Shown one piece after another: positions 25,589-33,074 of a stretch of 64,000 bases of DNA. Origin of the DNA: Ruania zhangjianzhongii (GTDB lineage: Bacteria > Actinomycetota > Actinomycetes > Actinomycetales > Beutenbergiaceae); NCBI RefSeq assembly GCF_008000995.1, contig NZ_CP042828.1:1736001-1800000 (forward strand). The letters are read 5' to 3'. Within the stretch, counting starts at the first letter, position 1. Every line of letters begins with the position of its first letter. Position numbers and translations under genes: made by a program. The notes beneath the pieces were generated by a model. The model saw only the letters and a list, made by a program, of their open reading frames with translations. It had not been told where the DNA came from and did not search any database.

Positions 25589-26407
25589 ATGGCCGGCGTG
25601 AGTGGTGAAATGACGATGGCGAACCCGCGCGCAGACCGGGTGCGGGCGGTGGCAGCGCTCGCGCGCGCCTCGGTGCGGACCCGGCGCGGTCAGTTCCGGG
25701 TGGAGGGCCCACAAGCGGTGCGCGAGGCGGTGCGCTTCGCGCCGGAGCTGGTGCGCGACGTGTACCTGAGCGTCGCCGCCGCACAGCGCTACCCGGAGAT
25801 CACCGACGACGCCAGCACGGCGGGCGTGCATACCCACCTGTGCTCTCCGGACGTGCTCACCGCGATGAGCCCGGACGCTCAGGGCGTGCTCGCGGTTGCC
25901 CGACCCGATGAAGCCGCGGCCGCCGACCTGTTCTCCAGCGGCCGGCCGCCACAGCTGCTCGCCGCGCTGGCCCAGGTCCGCGACCCGGGCAATGCCGGCA
26001 CCGTGATCCGCGCGGCCGACGCCGCCGGCGCCGACGGAGTCCTCCTCTCGGCCGGCAGCGTCGACCGCCACAACCCGAAGGTGGTGCGCTCCACCGCTGG
26101 TTCGCTGTTCCACCTGCCGGTGATCCCCGGCGTGGACCTGGCCGAGGCCACCGCGGCAGCGCGGAGCGCCGGGATGCAGGTGCTCGCCGCCGATGGTGCC
26201 GGCCAGACCGGCCTCGACGATGCTGATCTCGCCCGGCCGACGCTGTGGGTGTTCGGGAACGAGGCGCACGGCCTGGGTGCGGCCGAACGGGAGCTGGCGG
26301 ACGCCGTCGTGCGTATCCCGATCCACGGCCACGCCGAGTCTCTCAACCTGGCGATGGCGGCCACCGTGTGCCTGTACTCCTCAGCGCGGGCGCTGCAGGC
26401 CTCGTGA
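25589..26407 (+). CDS. SpoU/TrmH family RNA 2'-O-methyltransferase
   Basis: The 272-residue SPOUT enzyme methylates a ribose in tRNA or rRNA with S-adenosylmethionine. A substrate-binding N-domain (FRVEGPQAVREAV) precedes the knotted catalytic domain with motif 1 QVRDPGNAGTVIRAADAAGAD, motif 2 LWVFGNEAHGLG and motif 3 IPIHGHAESLNLAMAATVCLY. The start is uncertain: ATG 25589, GTG 25598 and ATG 25610 are all in frame, and AGGGGAG at 25581 suits GTG 25598 best by spacing. Position between rplT and pheS is usual in Actinobacteria, although here 10 kb of other genes follow. Confidence 0.9.
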   Translation: MAGVSGEMTMANPRADRVRAVAALARASVRTRRGQFRVEGPQAVREAVRFAPELVRDVYLSVAAAQRYPEITDDASTAGVHTHLCSPDVLTAMSPDAQGVLAVARPDEAAAADLFSSGRPPQLLAALAQVRDPGNAGTVIRAADAAGADGVLLSAGSVDRHNPKVVRSTAGSLFHLPVIPGVDLAEATAAARSAGMQVLAADGAGQTGLDDADLARPTLWVFGNEAHGLGAAERELADAVVRIPIHGHAESLNLAMAATVCLYSSARALQAS

Positions 26408-26425
26408 CCTCTGCGGTGCGGTGAC

Positions 26426-26746
26426 CTACCCGGTGCGCTGCTGCCGGTGACGAGAGGCGGCCGGGGAGAGCTCGTAGGCCATCCCGAACGCCGCCATCGC
26501 GAACGTGCCGACCGCCACACTGCGGGCCCGGTCCTCGGCTTCGGCCTGGTCCGCCGATCGCCAGCTGCCCGGCGCCAGTGCTGCCGCGCCGGCGATCAGG
26601 TTGATCCCGGCCCAGGCCAGGTTCGCCGCCGGTGACGAGTCCGCCCCACCGAAGGGAGTCATGCACCGTTTGCCGGCCAGGCCGAGGATCGTGTGCGGCA
26701 GGGCATTGACGAGCAGCACTCCGGCCAGAACGTCCAGTGTGCGCAT
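26426..26746 (-). CDS. Small membrane protein, divergent from a TetR regulator
   Basis: The 106-residue protein has about three hydrophobic segments (residues 2-23, 39-58, 78-95). A polar loop carries KRCMTPFGGADSSP. I do not recognise a named family with confidence. ATG 26746 is chosen for its GGAGGTGGAG site. Its divergent pairing with the TetR gene suggests it is that regulator's target. Confidence 0.7.
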   Translation of the reverse strand: MRTLDVLAGVLLVNALPHTILGLAGKRCMTPFGGADSSPAANLAWAGINLIAGAAALAPGSWRSADQAEAEDRARSVAVGTFAMAAFGMAYELSPAASRHRQQRTG

Positions 26747-26767
26747 AAGATCTCCACCTCCTGAGTG

Positions 26768-26825
26768 GACGCTGTACATTTAAGGTCGGAAGGAGCATAT
26801 ATGGACGATGTTCATTTGACAACGG
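26768..26825. promoter_or_regulatory. Candidate TetR operator: imperfect 22-bp direct repeat
   Basis: Copies at 26768-26789 and 26804-26825 share 16 of 22 bases, including GACG, TGT, CATTT and the final CGG. They flank the TetR ribosome binding site and start codon in the region shared with the divergent membrane-protein gene. Confidence 0.35.
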
Positions 26826-27427
26826 GGGTGCGACGCGGCGCTCCGCCCCGGGGGCAGCGACTGACGCGCGCAGCCGTGATCGAGCGTGCCACCGCCCTGA
26901 TCGCCACGGACGGTCTGGCCCACTTCAGCCTCCGCCGGCTCGCTCAGTCCCTGGGCGTGCGGCCGAATGCGCTGTACAACCATGTGCGCAGCCGAGACGA
27001 CCTGCTCGATGGGGTGACCGAACAGTTCGTCGGCGGACTTCGCCTGCCGACCGGCGTGCCGGACTGGCCGGACTGGATCCGCACGGCAGCAATCGACCTG
27101 AGACGCCAGCTGGGGCAACGCACCGGACTGACCGCACTCGCCCTGGACCGTGCCGGGGGGACGACGGCAGGGCCACAGCTGCTCGGGGAGTTCATCGAGA
27201 GGCTGGTTGCGGCCGGCGTGGACCGGGCGGTGGCTCATCTGGCCTGGCACGTCATGCTCACCGTGGTGGTCGGTTCGCTGGAGCCGGAACGGTCAGCTGC
27301 CCCGGCCGGTGAGGCGACGTTCGAGGCCGTGCTGGACCTGGCGCTCACCGGGATCGTCCGGGCTGCAGCTGAGCCACCGTCGGCGCAGGCGAGGGCCCTG
27401 CTGGCGGCGCACGCACCGCTTCGTTGA
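26801..27427 (+). CDS. TetR/AcrR family transcriptional regulator
   Basis: The 208-residue regulator has an N-terminal TetR helix-turn-helix (about 22-65: TRAAVIERATALIATDGLAHFSLRRLAQSLGVRPNALYNHVRSRDDLL). A helical ligand-binding domain of TetR_C type follows. ATG 26801 has AAGGAG 5 nt upstream. It is divergent from the small membrane protein gene, the common arrangement for a repressor and its target. Confidence 0.88.
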   Translation: MDDVHLTTGVRRGAPPRGQRLTRAAVIERATALIATDGLAHFSLRRLAQSLGVRPNALYNHVRSRDDLLDGVTEQFVGGLRLPTGVPDWPDWIRTAAIDLRRQLGQRTGLTALALDRAGGTTAGPQLLGEFIERLVAAGVDRAVAHLAWHVMLTVVVGSLEPERSAAPAGEATFEAVLDLALTGIVRAAAEPPSAQARALLAAHAPLR

Positions 27428-27435
27428 CCGAGGGC

Positions 27436-27897
27436 TCAGGTTCCGGTCCGTCCGAATGTGGCCAGCGCATCCAGGATGTGCGGCGGGGCGAGCAGGAACA
27501 TCGGGGTGAGTTCCTCCCAGCCGCGCTCCTTCACTTCTCGGGCCCACGCTTCGTGCGCAGCGTCCACCGGGTTCGACGTGTCCAGCCCGGAGCCGCCGTC
27601 GCCGACCAGGGTGAGGTGATACATCCACACCGAGCCATCTGCCTCGGTATGCGAGAAGGTCGCCTCGAACGCGGCGCGTTCGGCCGGTAGCGCCTCCTGG
27701 CACTCCGCGTAGCGCTCGTGCAGCATCTGCATCCACTCGCCGAGCTGCTCCTCCCGGCCGGGCAGGACGCGGGCGCGGGAGAGCTCTAGCCGCATCCCCT
27801 CGGGCACGGAGGTAGGCATCGGGCCACCCGCGCCGAAGCCCGGACGGAACGGAGTGTGTGGCTCGGGATGCGGTGCGGCGTGTGGCTCGGGATCCAT
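27436..27897 (-). CDS. DUF6176-like protein
   Basis: This 153-residue cytoplasmic protein has a poorly conserved His/Pro-rich N-terminus (about 1-30) and a core with RVLPGREEQLGEWMQMLHERYAECQEALPAERAAFEATFSHTEADG, the pattern of the DUF6176 family (small ferredoxin-like-fold proteins). No catalytic residues are evident. A start at the internal ATG before PTSVPEGMRLELSRAR is also possible. It precedes the nucleotidyltransferase stop on the same strand. Confidence 0.65.
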   Translation of the reverse strand: MDPEPHAAPHPEPHTPFRPGFGAGGPMPTSVPEGMRLELSRARVLPGREEQLGEWMQMLHERYAECQEALPAERAAFEATFSHTEADGSVWMYHLTLVGDGGSGLDTSNPVDAAHEAWAREVKERGWEELTPMFLLAPPHILDALATFGRTGT

Positions 27898-27920
27898 AGG
27901 TGTCAGCGTGCCAGGACCGC

Positions 27921-28739
27921 TCAGCCCACGGCCAGAGTTTTCGCATCGGCGATCACCCGGTCCATCACCTCAGCGGTGGCCTGGCGCCAGTGCTCCCGCT
28001 GTGGCTGCGCCGGCACCGTGCCGGCAGCCAAGAGTGCGCGGGCGGTCGCCAGGATTCCGCTGTGGTCACCGAAGAGCTGCTGACCATAGGCGCCGGCCTC
28101 GTCCTTGGACAGCACGTGCCCGGTGGCGATCGTGGCGTGCAGCCGCAGCGGGCCGAGCACGTTCCACTCCACCGCCTGCGGGCGCAGCGGCGAGCGCCCG
28201 GCGCGGATCCGGTCCAGCTGGGCCTGCCAGTACCGGGTGAGGTTGTCAGCGTTCCAGGCGGCCAGCGTGGTCGGTTCGGGGTCGAGCTCCCAGGCACGCG
28301 CCGCCGGCCCGCGCAGAGTGATCCCGCGCTCTGCCAGTACCCGCCACATCACCGGGTTCACGTCGAACGCGGCACGGGAGAAGAACTCGTGCCCGTTGTG
28401 CGAGGCGACCGGCTCGATCGCGCTCACCGGCCGGGACATCTGGTCCGCGGCGACGAACGCCACGTTGCAGGTGGCGTGCAGCCCCCGGGCGCGCACGGCA
28501 CCGGTCAGCACCCGGGGAGCCTGGCTCAGGTGCAGGGCGCGTAGCCGGCGCAGCAGTGGCGCTCCGGCGAGCGGGCCCGGGCCGAGGACGGCGATCAGGT
28601 CGATATCGCTGCGACCGGCGCGGTAGGCGCCCAGGGCGGTGGACCCGACCAGGTAGCAGCCGTCCAACTGCCCGGGGACGAGCCGGTCTGCGGTGCGGAG
28701 GTAGGCAGCGGTGGCGGTCCGGACCTCACGCGGCAGCAT
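27921..28739 (-). CDS. Aminoglycoside-adenylyltransferase-like nucleotidyltransferase
   Basis: The 272-residue protein has the nucleotidyltransferase signature GSTALGAYRAGRSDIDL (about residues 32-48) with the metal-binding Asp-x-Asp. The C-terminal part is a DUF4111-like helical domain (QAVEWNVLGPLRLHATIATGHVLSKDEAGAYG). This architecture is shared with ANT(3'')/AadA enzymes, which adenylylate streptomycin or spectinomycin, but resistance cannot be claimed from sequence alone. A leaderless-type TAAGGT lies 6 nt before its ATG. Confidence 0.8.
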   Translation of the reverse strand: MLPREVRTATAAYLRTADRLVPGQLDGCYLVGSTALGAYRAGRSDIDLIAVLGPGPLAGAPLLRRLRALHLSQAPRVLTGAVRARGLHATCNVAFVAADQMSRPVSAIEPVASHNGHEFFSRAAFDVNPVMWRVLAERGITLRGPAARAWELDPEPTTLAAWNADNLTRYWQAQLDRIRAGRSPLRPQAVEWNVLGPLRLHATIATGHVLSKDEAGAYGQQLFGDHSGILATARALLAAGTVPAQPQREHWRQATAEVMDRVIADAKTLAVG

Positions 28740-28745
28740 CGGTTC

Positions 28746-28751
28746 ACCTTA
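28746..28751 (-). promoter_or_regulatory. Candidate leaderless -10 (TAAGGT) of the nucleotidyltransferase
   Basis: On the minus strand TAAGGT is followed by GAACCG (6 nt) and ATG 28739, with no ribosome binding site. Confidence 0.45.
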
Positions 28752-28757
28752 TCCGCG

Positions 28758-29210
28758 TCATCGGCCGGCGGCGGCCACGCAGACGAGGATGAACGCCAGC
28801 AGGAACGCCCAGGACCGGACCCCCTGGAAGACCTCCCACCTGGTCCGCATCGCCAGCCACGCCGCGGCGGACATCTCCCCGGTCTGGACACGGGCGGTCC
28901 GGGCGTTGATGCCGACGTTCACGGCGATCGTGGTGGCCAGGCCGAGGGACCAGAGCCCGACCGCGCCCCAGGACAGTGCGCCTACCCCGGACACGCTCGC
29001 CCAGCCGATGAGCACTGCCAGGGACAGTGGCATCGCCACCGGCATGAACCGGCCGAACGTGCGCACCAGACCTTTCTCCACCGCGACGTGGTGCTCCGTA
29101 GGCAGACGGCGGATCACCGGGTGCACGAACGCATAGGAGCCGAACTCGGCGCATGCGGTGAATCCGGGTAGCACCAGCGCCGCGACCATGAGCAGGTCTG
29201 CGGCGCTCAT
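28758..29210 (-). CDS. DUF1772-like membrane protein
   Basis: This 150-residue protein has four hydrophobic segments. The polar motif VNVGINARTARVQTG followed by W..MRTRWEVFQGVRSW resembles the DUF1772 (anthrone-oxygenase-like) family signature. ATG 29210 overlaps the stop of the DUF385 gene by 4 nt, so the two are co-transcribed from the promoter at 29688-29716 and share the adjacent TetR control. Confidence 0.7.
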   Translation of the reverse strand: MSAADLLMVAALVLPGFTACAEFGSYAFVHPVIRRLPTEHHVAVEKGLVRTFGRFMPVAMPLSLAVLIGWASVSGVGALSWGAVGLWSLGLATTIAVNVGINARTARVQTGEMSAAAWLAMRTRWEVFQGVRSWAFLLAFILVCVAAAGR

Positions 29211-29647
29211 GCCAGCACCTGCACGGTGAACACGTGGCGGTCCTCGACCACGGCGCGGGTCAGCTCGGTGGTGGCGACTGTGCCGTCCGGCTGTGCCCGC
29301 AGCCCGGCTGCCTGTCGGTACCCGGGCACCTCTGCCACGAGGTAGCCGAGCTGAGTAGCCGCCTCGCCGGCCGCGCTGATCCGGTGCGCGATGCCCTGAC
29401 GCAGCCGCCCCCGCAACAGCAGTCCGACCGCCGGCTGCGTGGCCAGATTGCGCCACCAGGGCGAGTCGGTGCTGAACACGATGCCGTCGGAGGTCTGCCG
29501 ATAGGCCACCGGAGTGCGGTACCGGCGGCCGGTGCTGCGCCCGGTGAACGTCAGCAGCAGATACCTCCCGCTCATCACCTGGTGCAGCAGGGGAGTGCGC
29601 AGCACCAGAGTAGGTACTGCGTTCATCAGCGTGCTCGGCCGCATCAT
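29207..29647 (-). CDS. DUF385 / deazaflavin-type nitroreductase-like protein
   Basis: The 146-residue protein has the DUF385 (Ddn-like split barrel) pattern: GRYLLLTFTGRSTGRRYRTPV, then SPWWRNLATQPAV. Family members bind coenzyme F420 and reduce quinones or nitro compounds; F420 use here is inferred. ATG 29647 or the adjacent ATG 29644 is chosen because GGGAG precedes them and the promoter start site falls near 29681. It is divergent from a TetR gene across a 62-bp operator region. Confidence 0.78.
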   Translation of the reverse strand: MMRPSTLMNAVPTLVLRTPLLHQVMSGRYLLLTFTGRSTGRRYRTPVAYRQTSDGIVFSTDSPWWRNLATQPAVGLLLRGRLRQGIAHRISAAGEAATQLGYLVAEVPGYRQAAGLRAQPDGTVATTELTRAVVEDRHVFTVQVLA

Positions 29648-29663
29648 GCGCTCCCATCGAGTA

Positions 29664-29720
29664 AAGTAGGCGGTGTCAACATCAGTCACTCTAGGATGGG
29701 AAGTAGGCAGTGTCAACATC
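29664..29720. promoter_or_regulatory. Two 20-bp direct repeats: probable TetR operators
   Basis: AAGTAGGCGGTGTCAACATC (29664-29683) and AAGTAGGCAGTGTCAACATC (29701-29720) differ at one base. Copy 2 covers the -35 of the minus-strand promoter and the GTG of the TetR gene; copy 1 covers the predicted minus-strand start site near 29681. Each contains a weak dyad (GTnGnC...GnCnAC). Confidence 0.75.
29688..29716 (-). promoter_or_regulatory. Sigma-70-type promoter of the DUF385-DUF1772 operon
   Basis: On the minus strand TTGACA (29716-29711) and TAGAGT (29693-29688) are separated by exactly 17 nt. Predicted start site is near 29681. Confidence 0.75.
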
Positions 29721-30276
29721 GGCGTATCACCATGGCGACCTCCGGAATACCCTGCTCGATGCCGCCGAGCGGATCATCGACGCCGACGTCACCCGCACGT
29801 TCAGCCTCCGCGAGCTGGCTCGGGAAGCCGGCGTCAGCCATGCCGCGCCGTACAAGCACTTCGCCTCCCAGGCCGAGCTGGTTGCCGAGCTGGCGCGGCG
29901 CTGGATGGCCGACTTCGTCACTGTCCAGGAAGCAGCAGTCGCAGGTGCGGATGCTCGGGCAGACCTGCTCGCCGCCGGCCAGGCCTACGTCGGCTGGGCG
30001 GCCGACCATCCCTCCCGGTTCACGATCATCTTCGATCCGGCACTGAACACTGGCACCGGCGCCGGAGACCTGGCCGCCGACGCCACCCGGCATGAAGCCC
30101 TGCTGCGAGGACTCGTCGCAGCCGCCATCGAGGTTGCGGCGCTCACCGGCCCGCCCGAGGTAGCCGCGCGCCGGCTGTGGGCGCTGGTGCATGGGCTGGC
30201 CACGCTGGTGATCCTCGGGCATGTCGCCCGCGCGGATGTCCTCGAGGTGCTGCAGAGTGCCCTGATGCCTGCTTAG
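29710..30276 (+). CDS. TetR/AcrR family transcriptional regulator
   Basis: The 188-residue regulator has an N-terminal HTH (YHHGDLRNTLLDAAERIIDADVTRTFSLRELAREAGVSHAAPYKHFASQAELV). A TetR_C_33-like ligand domain follows (AYVGWAADHPSRFTIIFDP). The GTG start lies inside operator copy 2, so autorepression is likely. GGGAAG sits 6 nt upstream. Divergence from the DUF385 operon indicates it controls that pair. Confidence 0.9.
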   Translation: MSTSAYHHGDLRNTLLDAAERIIDADVTRTFSLRELAREAGVSHAAPYKHFASQAELVAELARRWMADFVTVQEAAVAGADARADLLAAGQAYVGWAADHPSRFTIIFDPALNTGTGAGDLAADATRHEALLRGLVAAAIEVAALTGPPEVAARRLWALVHGLATLVILGHVARADVLEVLQSALMPA

Positions 30277-30279
30277 GCT
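30274..30279 (+). promoter_or_regulatory. Candidate leaderless -10 (TAGGCT) of thpR
   Basis: TAGGCT overlaps the TetR stop codon and is followed by 7 nt and ATG 30287. Confidence 0.45.
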
Positions 30280-30286
30280 GGGCGTG

Positions 30287-30835
30287 ATGAGGCTGTTCGC
30301 CGCGATCCGGCCGCCGGAGGCGGCGCTAGACCACCTGGAGAGTGCACTCGCCCCGCTGCATGCCGGGGCCGGGGACCGGCTGCGCTGGCTCCCGCGGGAG
30401 CAGCTGCACCTCACCGTCGCCTTCTATGGGGACGTGCCCGACGGCGCAGCACCCGATCTGCAGACCGCGCTGGCTTCCGCAGTGGCTGGCTCGGGCGAGT
30501 TGCGGTTGGCGCTGCGCGGGGCCGGGACGTTCTCCTCTCGGAACCTGTGGGTCGGTCTGGCCGGCCAGGTGCAGGATCTGCGGGAGCTGATGGCGGTGTG
30601 CGCCCAGGCCCCGCTGACAGCCGGCGGCGAAGCGCGCCCACCCCGCCCGCATCTGACCGTTGCGCGGGCTGGCCGCCGGGCCCGCGAGCTGGACGTGCGC
30701 CCGCTGGCGCGGGCGCTCGCGGTGTACTCCGGACCGGAGTGGACTGCCGACCAGGTCCGGCTCGTCTCCTCCCGTCTGGGTGAAGGACCAGGGGGCAGTG
30801 TGGCGCACGAGGTGATCGGCGCCGTCGACCTCTAG
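30287..30835 (+). CDS. thpR: RNA 2',3'-cyclic phosphodiesterase (2H phosphoesterase)
   Basis: The 182-residue 2H-superfamily enzyme carries two HxTx motifs, HLTV near residue 41 and HLTV near residue 123, the paired catalytic histidines and threonines. Homologues open 2',3'-cyclic phosphate RNA ends to 2'-phosphates. The opening RLFAAIRPP is typical. It is convergent with the next gene, with only 3 nt between stops. Confidence 0.9.
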   Translation: MRLFAAIRPPEAALDHLESALAPLHAGAGDRLRWLPREQLHLTVAFYGDVPDGAAPDLQTALASAVAGSGELRLALRGAGTFSSRNLWVGLAGQVQDLRELMAVCAQAPLTAGGEARPPRPHLTVARAGRRARELDVRPLARALAVYSGPEWTADQVRLVSSRLGEGPGGSVAHEVIGAVDL

Positions 30836-30838
30836 TGG

Positions 30839-31426
30839 TCAGCCGAACAAGGCCTCCGCCGCACGGCCGTAGGCAAGTGTCGCCTGCAGGATCGAGAGGG
30901 CCCCGGCAACCAGCTCGGGCTCGTCCACGTGGCGTTCGTGCAGCGGCGCCTGCTCGGGCAGTCCCGCGATCACCGTGCGCAGGGCGCGGTTCTCCTGCTT
31001 GCGCATGCGGTAGTCGTGCTCGATCGTGACGAGCACCGCCCGGAGCTCCGCGCGGCCGTCCTCGTCGGCGTCCGCGAGGACCGTGGTCGCGAGGTCCAGC
31101 CAGCTCGAGTCGCGTTCATCGAGTTCCTCGACTAGATCTGAGATCTCGTTGAACAGCTCCATGTGGGCGATCCACGCCAGCGGGTGCGACTGCTCGCGTT
31201 CATCGAATGGCAGCCGGGCGGCAGTGCGCAGGTACCGGCGGGCCCGGTCGGCGTCACCGGTCTCGAGTGCAGCCAGCGCCTTGTTCACCAGGTTCTGGGC
31301 TCCCTCGTGCCCGGCGGTGCTGAAAGGTTCCAGCGCGCGGCCCGAGAGGAGTTGCACAGCTCCGAGACCGCGATCGCTCTCTGCGGCGATGATCCGTTCG
31401 GCCAGTCGGTCCGCGTCGGTCTCCAT
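30839..31426 (-). CDS. Unrecognised helical cytoplasmic protein
   Basis: The 195-residue, acidic and mostly helical protein (METDADRLAERIIAAESDRGLGAVQLL...; ALAALETGDADRARRYLRTAARLPFDEREQSHPLAWIAHMELFNEISDLVEEL) shows a TPR-like rhythm around residues 45-75. No signal peptide, membrane segment or catalytic motif was seen. It is divergent from ligC across 53 bp with back-to-back leaderless-type promoters, so regulation may be shared. Confidence 0.7.
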   Translation of the reverse strand: METDADRLAERIIAAESDRGLGAVQLLSGRALEPFSTAGHEGAQNLVNKALAALETGDADRARRYLRTAARLPFDEREQSHPLAWIAHMELFNEISDLVEELDERDSSWLDLATTVLADADEDGRAELRAVLVTIEHDYRMRKQENRALRTVIAGLPEQAPLHERHVDEPELVAGALSILQATLAYGRAAEALFG

Positions 31427-31433
31427 CTCTGAC

Positions 31434-31439
31434 AGCGTA
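31434..31439 (-). promoter_or_regulatory. Candidate leaderless -10 (TACGCT) of the 195-aa gene
   Basis: Minus-strand TACGCT is followed by 7 nt and ATG 31426. Confidence 0.45.
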
Positions 31440-31466
31440 CGGCCCGGATGCGCTCTGCCGCACCCC

Positions 31467-31472
31467 TAGGAT
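31467..31472 (+). promoter_or_regulatory. Candidate leaderless -10 (TAGGAT) of ligC
   Basis: TAGGAT is followed by 7 nt and ATG 31480; no ribosome binding site. Confidence 0.5.
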
Positions 31473-31479
31473 TTGCGAT

Positions 31480-32541
31480 ATGGACCTGCCCCTGGACCTG
31501 CCCATCCAGCCCATGCTCGCCAAGGCGGCGAAGACGATCCCGGCGGCCGACGCCGTCGACGGTGGTTACGCCTACGAACCGAAGTGGGACGGCTTCCGCG
31601 GCATCATCCTGCGCGACGGGGACGAGATCGAGATCGCCTCCCGCGGCGCCAAACCGCTCACCCGGTACTTCCCGGAGCTGGTCGCTGCGATCGCTGAGCA
31701 CCTACCCACCCGGTGTGCGATCGACGGCGAGATCGTGGTGCGCAGCGGAGAACCCGGTGCGCAGCGGTTGGACTGGGAGGCGCTCTCCCAGCGGATCCAC
31801 CCCGCCGAGTCCCGGATCACCCGGCTCGCCGCCGAGACTCCGGCCGAGTTCGTCGCCTTCGACCTGCTCGCCCTGGGGGAGAGGGACTACCTGGAGGAGC
31901 CGTTGCACGCCCGCCGGGCTGGGCTGGAGGAGGTGTTCGCGAGCGTCGATCCGAGCGCCCCGATCCACCTCACTCGGATCACCGATGATCCGCAGCAGGC
32001 CGAGCAGTGGTTCGAGACCTTCGAGGGTGCCGGGCTGGACGGGGTGGTGGCCAAGCCCCGGGACGGGCTCTACCAGCCGGGTAAACGGGCGATGATCAAG
32101 GTCAAGCATGCCCGCACGGCGGAGGCGGTGCTGGTCGGCTACCGGGTGCACAAGTCAGGGCAGGGGGTGGGCTCGCTGCTGCTCGGGATGTACACCGATG
32201 ACGGTGACCTGGTGAATGTCGGCGGGATCGCCGCATTCACCAACGCTCGGCGGCTGGAGCTGGTGGAGGAGCTGGAGCCGCTGGTTCGCCGGGATGCCGA
32301 CGGCACCATCGAGGCCGCGGCCACCGACCGGTCCCGGTTCTCCGCCAGCAAGGATGTCAGCTTCGTGCCGCTGCGCCCGGAACGGGTGGTGGAGGTGGCC
32401 TTCGACCAGCTGGAGGGGATGCGGTTCCGGCACGCGGTGACGTTCCTGCGCTGGCGCCCGGACCGTGAACCGCGCTCGTGCACCCTGGACCAGGTGGATC
32501 GCGCTGTGGCCTACGACCTCGCCGAGGTGCTCACCCGGTGA
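31480..32541 (+). CDS. ligC: ATP-dependent DNA ligase (LigC type)
   Basis: The 353-residue enzyme has the nucleotidyltransferase motif I EPKWDGFRG with the adenylated Lys35, then IDGEIVV, LDGVVAKP and motif V KVKHART. A C-terminal OB domain carries VPLRPERVVEVAFDQLEGMRFRH. Length and order fit the mycobacterial LigC family, linked to short-patch excision repair with Prim-PolC. The matching Prim-PolC gene lies 0.9 kb away on the other strand. Confidence 0.92.
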   Translation: MDLPLDLPIQPMLAKAAKTIPAADAVDGGYAYEPKWDGFRGIILRDGDEIEIASRGAKPLTRYFPELVAAIAEHLPTRCAIDGEIVVRSGEPGAQRLDWEALSQRIHPAESRITRLAAETPAEFVAFDLLALGERDYLEEPLHARRAGLEEVFASVDPSAPIHLTRITDDPQQAEQWFETFEGAGLDGVVAKPRDGLYQPGKRAMIKVKHARTAEAVLVGYRVHKSGQGVGSLLLGMYTDDGDLVNVGGIAAFTNARRLELVEELEPLVRRDADGTIEAAATDRSRFSASKDVSFVPLRPERVVEVAFDQLEGMRFRHAVTFLRWRPDREPRSCTLDQVDRAVAYDLAEVLTR

Positions 32542-32765
32542 CCGGCTGGGCCGATCTGCTCGCCGAAGCGCGGCAGATCCGGATCATCACGGCCCGCCGG
32601 TCCGGTCTGGGCAGCCATGAGGTCCCGGTGTGGTTCGCTCTGGCGGGCCAGGATCTGGCCGTGCTTGCCCGTTCTGCCGAGGGGGACTGGGTGCGCAATG
32701 CGCGCGCCGAGTGGAACCCGCAGGCGACGGTGGTGCGGATCGTGAGGATCCCGAAGAGCTTGTAG
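32538..32765 (+). CDS. Small DUF2255-like protein, coupled to ligC
   Basis: The 75-residue protein starts at GTG 32538, overlapping the ligC stop by 4 nt. The stretch ARQIRIITARRSGLGSHEVPVWFALAGQDLAVLARSAEGDWVRNA has the split-barrel pattern seen in DUF2255/DUF385-type flavin-binding proteins but is shorter than usual. No enzymatic role is assigned; coupled translation suggests co-expression with LigC. Confidence 0.6.
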   Translation: MTGWADLLAEARQIRIITARRSGLGSHEVPVWFALAGQDLAVLARSAEGDWVRNARAEWNPQATVVRIVRIPKSL

Positions 32766-32795
32766 CGGACTGGTAGACGCTTGGTGGTACCAGGG

Positions 32796-32801
32796 TAGAC
32801 T
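32796..32801 (+). promoter_or_regulatory. Leaderless promoter -10 (TAGACT) of vapBC
   Basis: TAGACT, 6 nt, then ATG 32808; no ribosome binding site. Same hexamer and spacing as dnaE, hisD, hisC and yccF. Confidence 0.65.
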
Positions 32802-32807
32802 TGATCG

Positions 32808-33074
32808 ATGGGCCTCAACATTAAGAACGAGCGCACTCACGCACTGGTCAGAGAGTTGGCGGATCTCACCGGCGCCAGCCAGACCAGCGCAGTGGAGGAT
32901 GCCGTGCGTCGACGGATTGAGCAGGTGCGGTCCGTCGACGGTGTGCACGACGGCACTGTCGCCGAGGTCCTGCGTATTGCTACGGACTTTCAACACCTCC
33001 TCACTGACGAGCAGCGTCTGGCATTGGCTGATGCCGACAGTGACCTCTACGACGACGCGGGGCTGCCGCGGTGA
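32808..33074 (+). CDS. VapB-type antitoxin (Rv0623 family)
   Basis: The 88-residue protein opens MGLNIKNERTHALVRELADLTGASQTSAVEDAVRRRIE, the ribbon-helix-helix-like DNA-binding start of Rv0623-type antitoxins. The C-terminal part should wrap the VapC toxin. It overlaps the toxin gene by 4 nt, the normal translational coupling of such modules, and would autorepress the promoter just upstream. Confidence 0.88.
   Translation: MGLNIKNERTHALVRELADLTGASQTSAVEDAVRRRIEQVRSVDGVHDGTVAEVLRIATDFQHLLTDEQRLALADADSDLYDDAGLPR

Noticed and set aside
27921-28739. Calling the nucleotidyltransferase a spectinomycin/streptomycin resistance gene
   Set aside because: The fold motif is shared with many non-resistance enzymes; no mobile context or close match to AadA can be shown from sequence alone.
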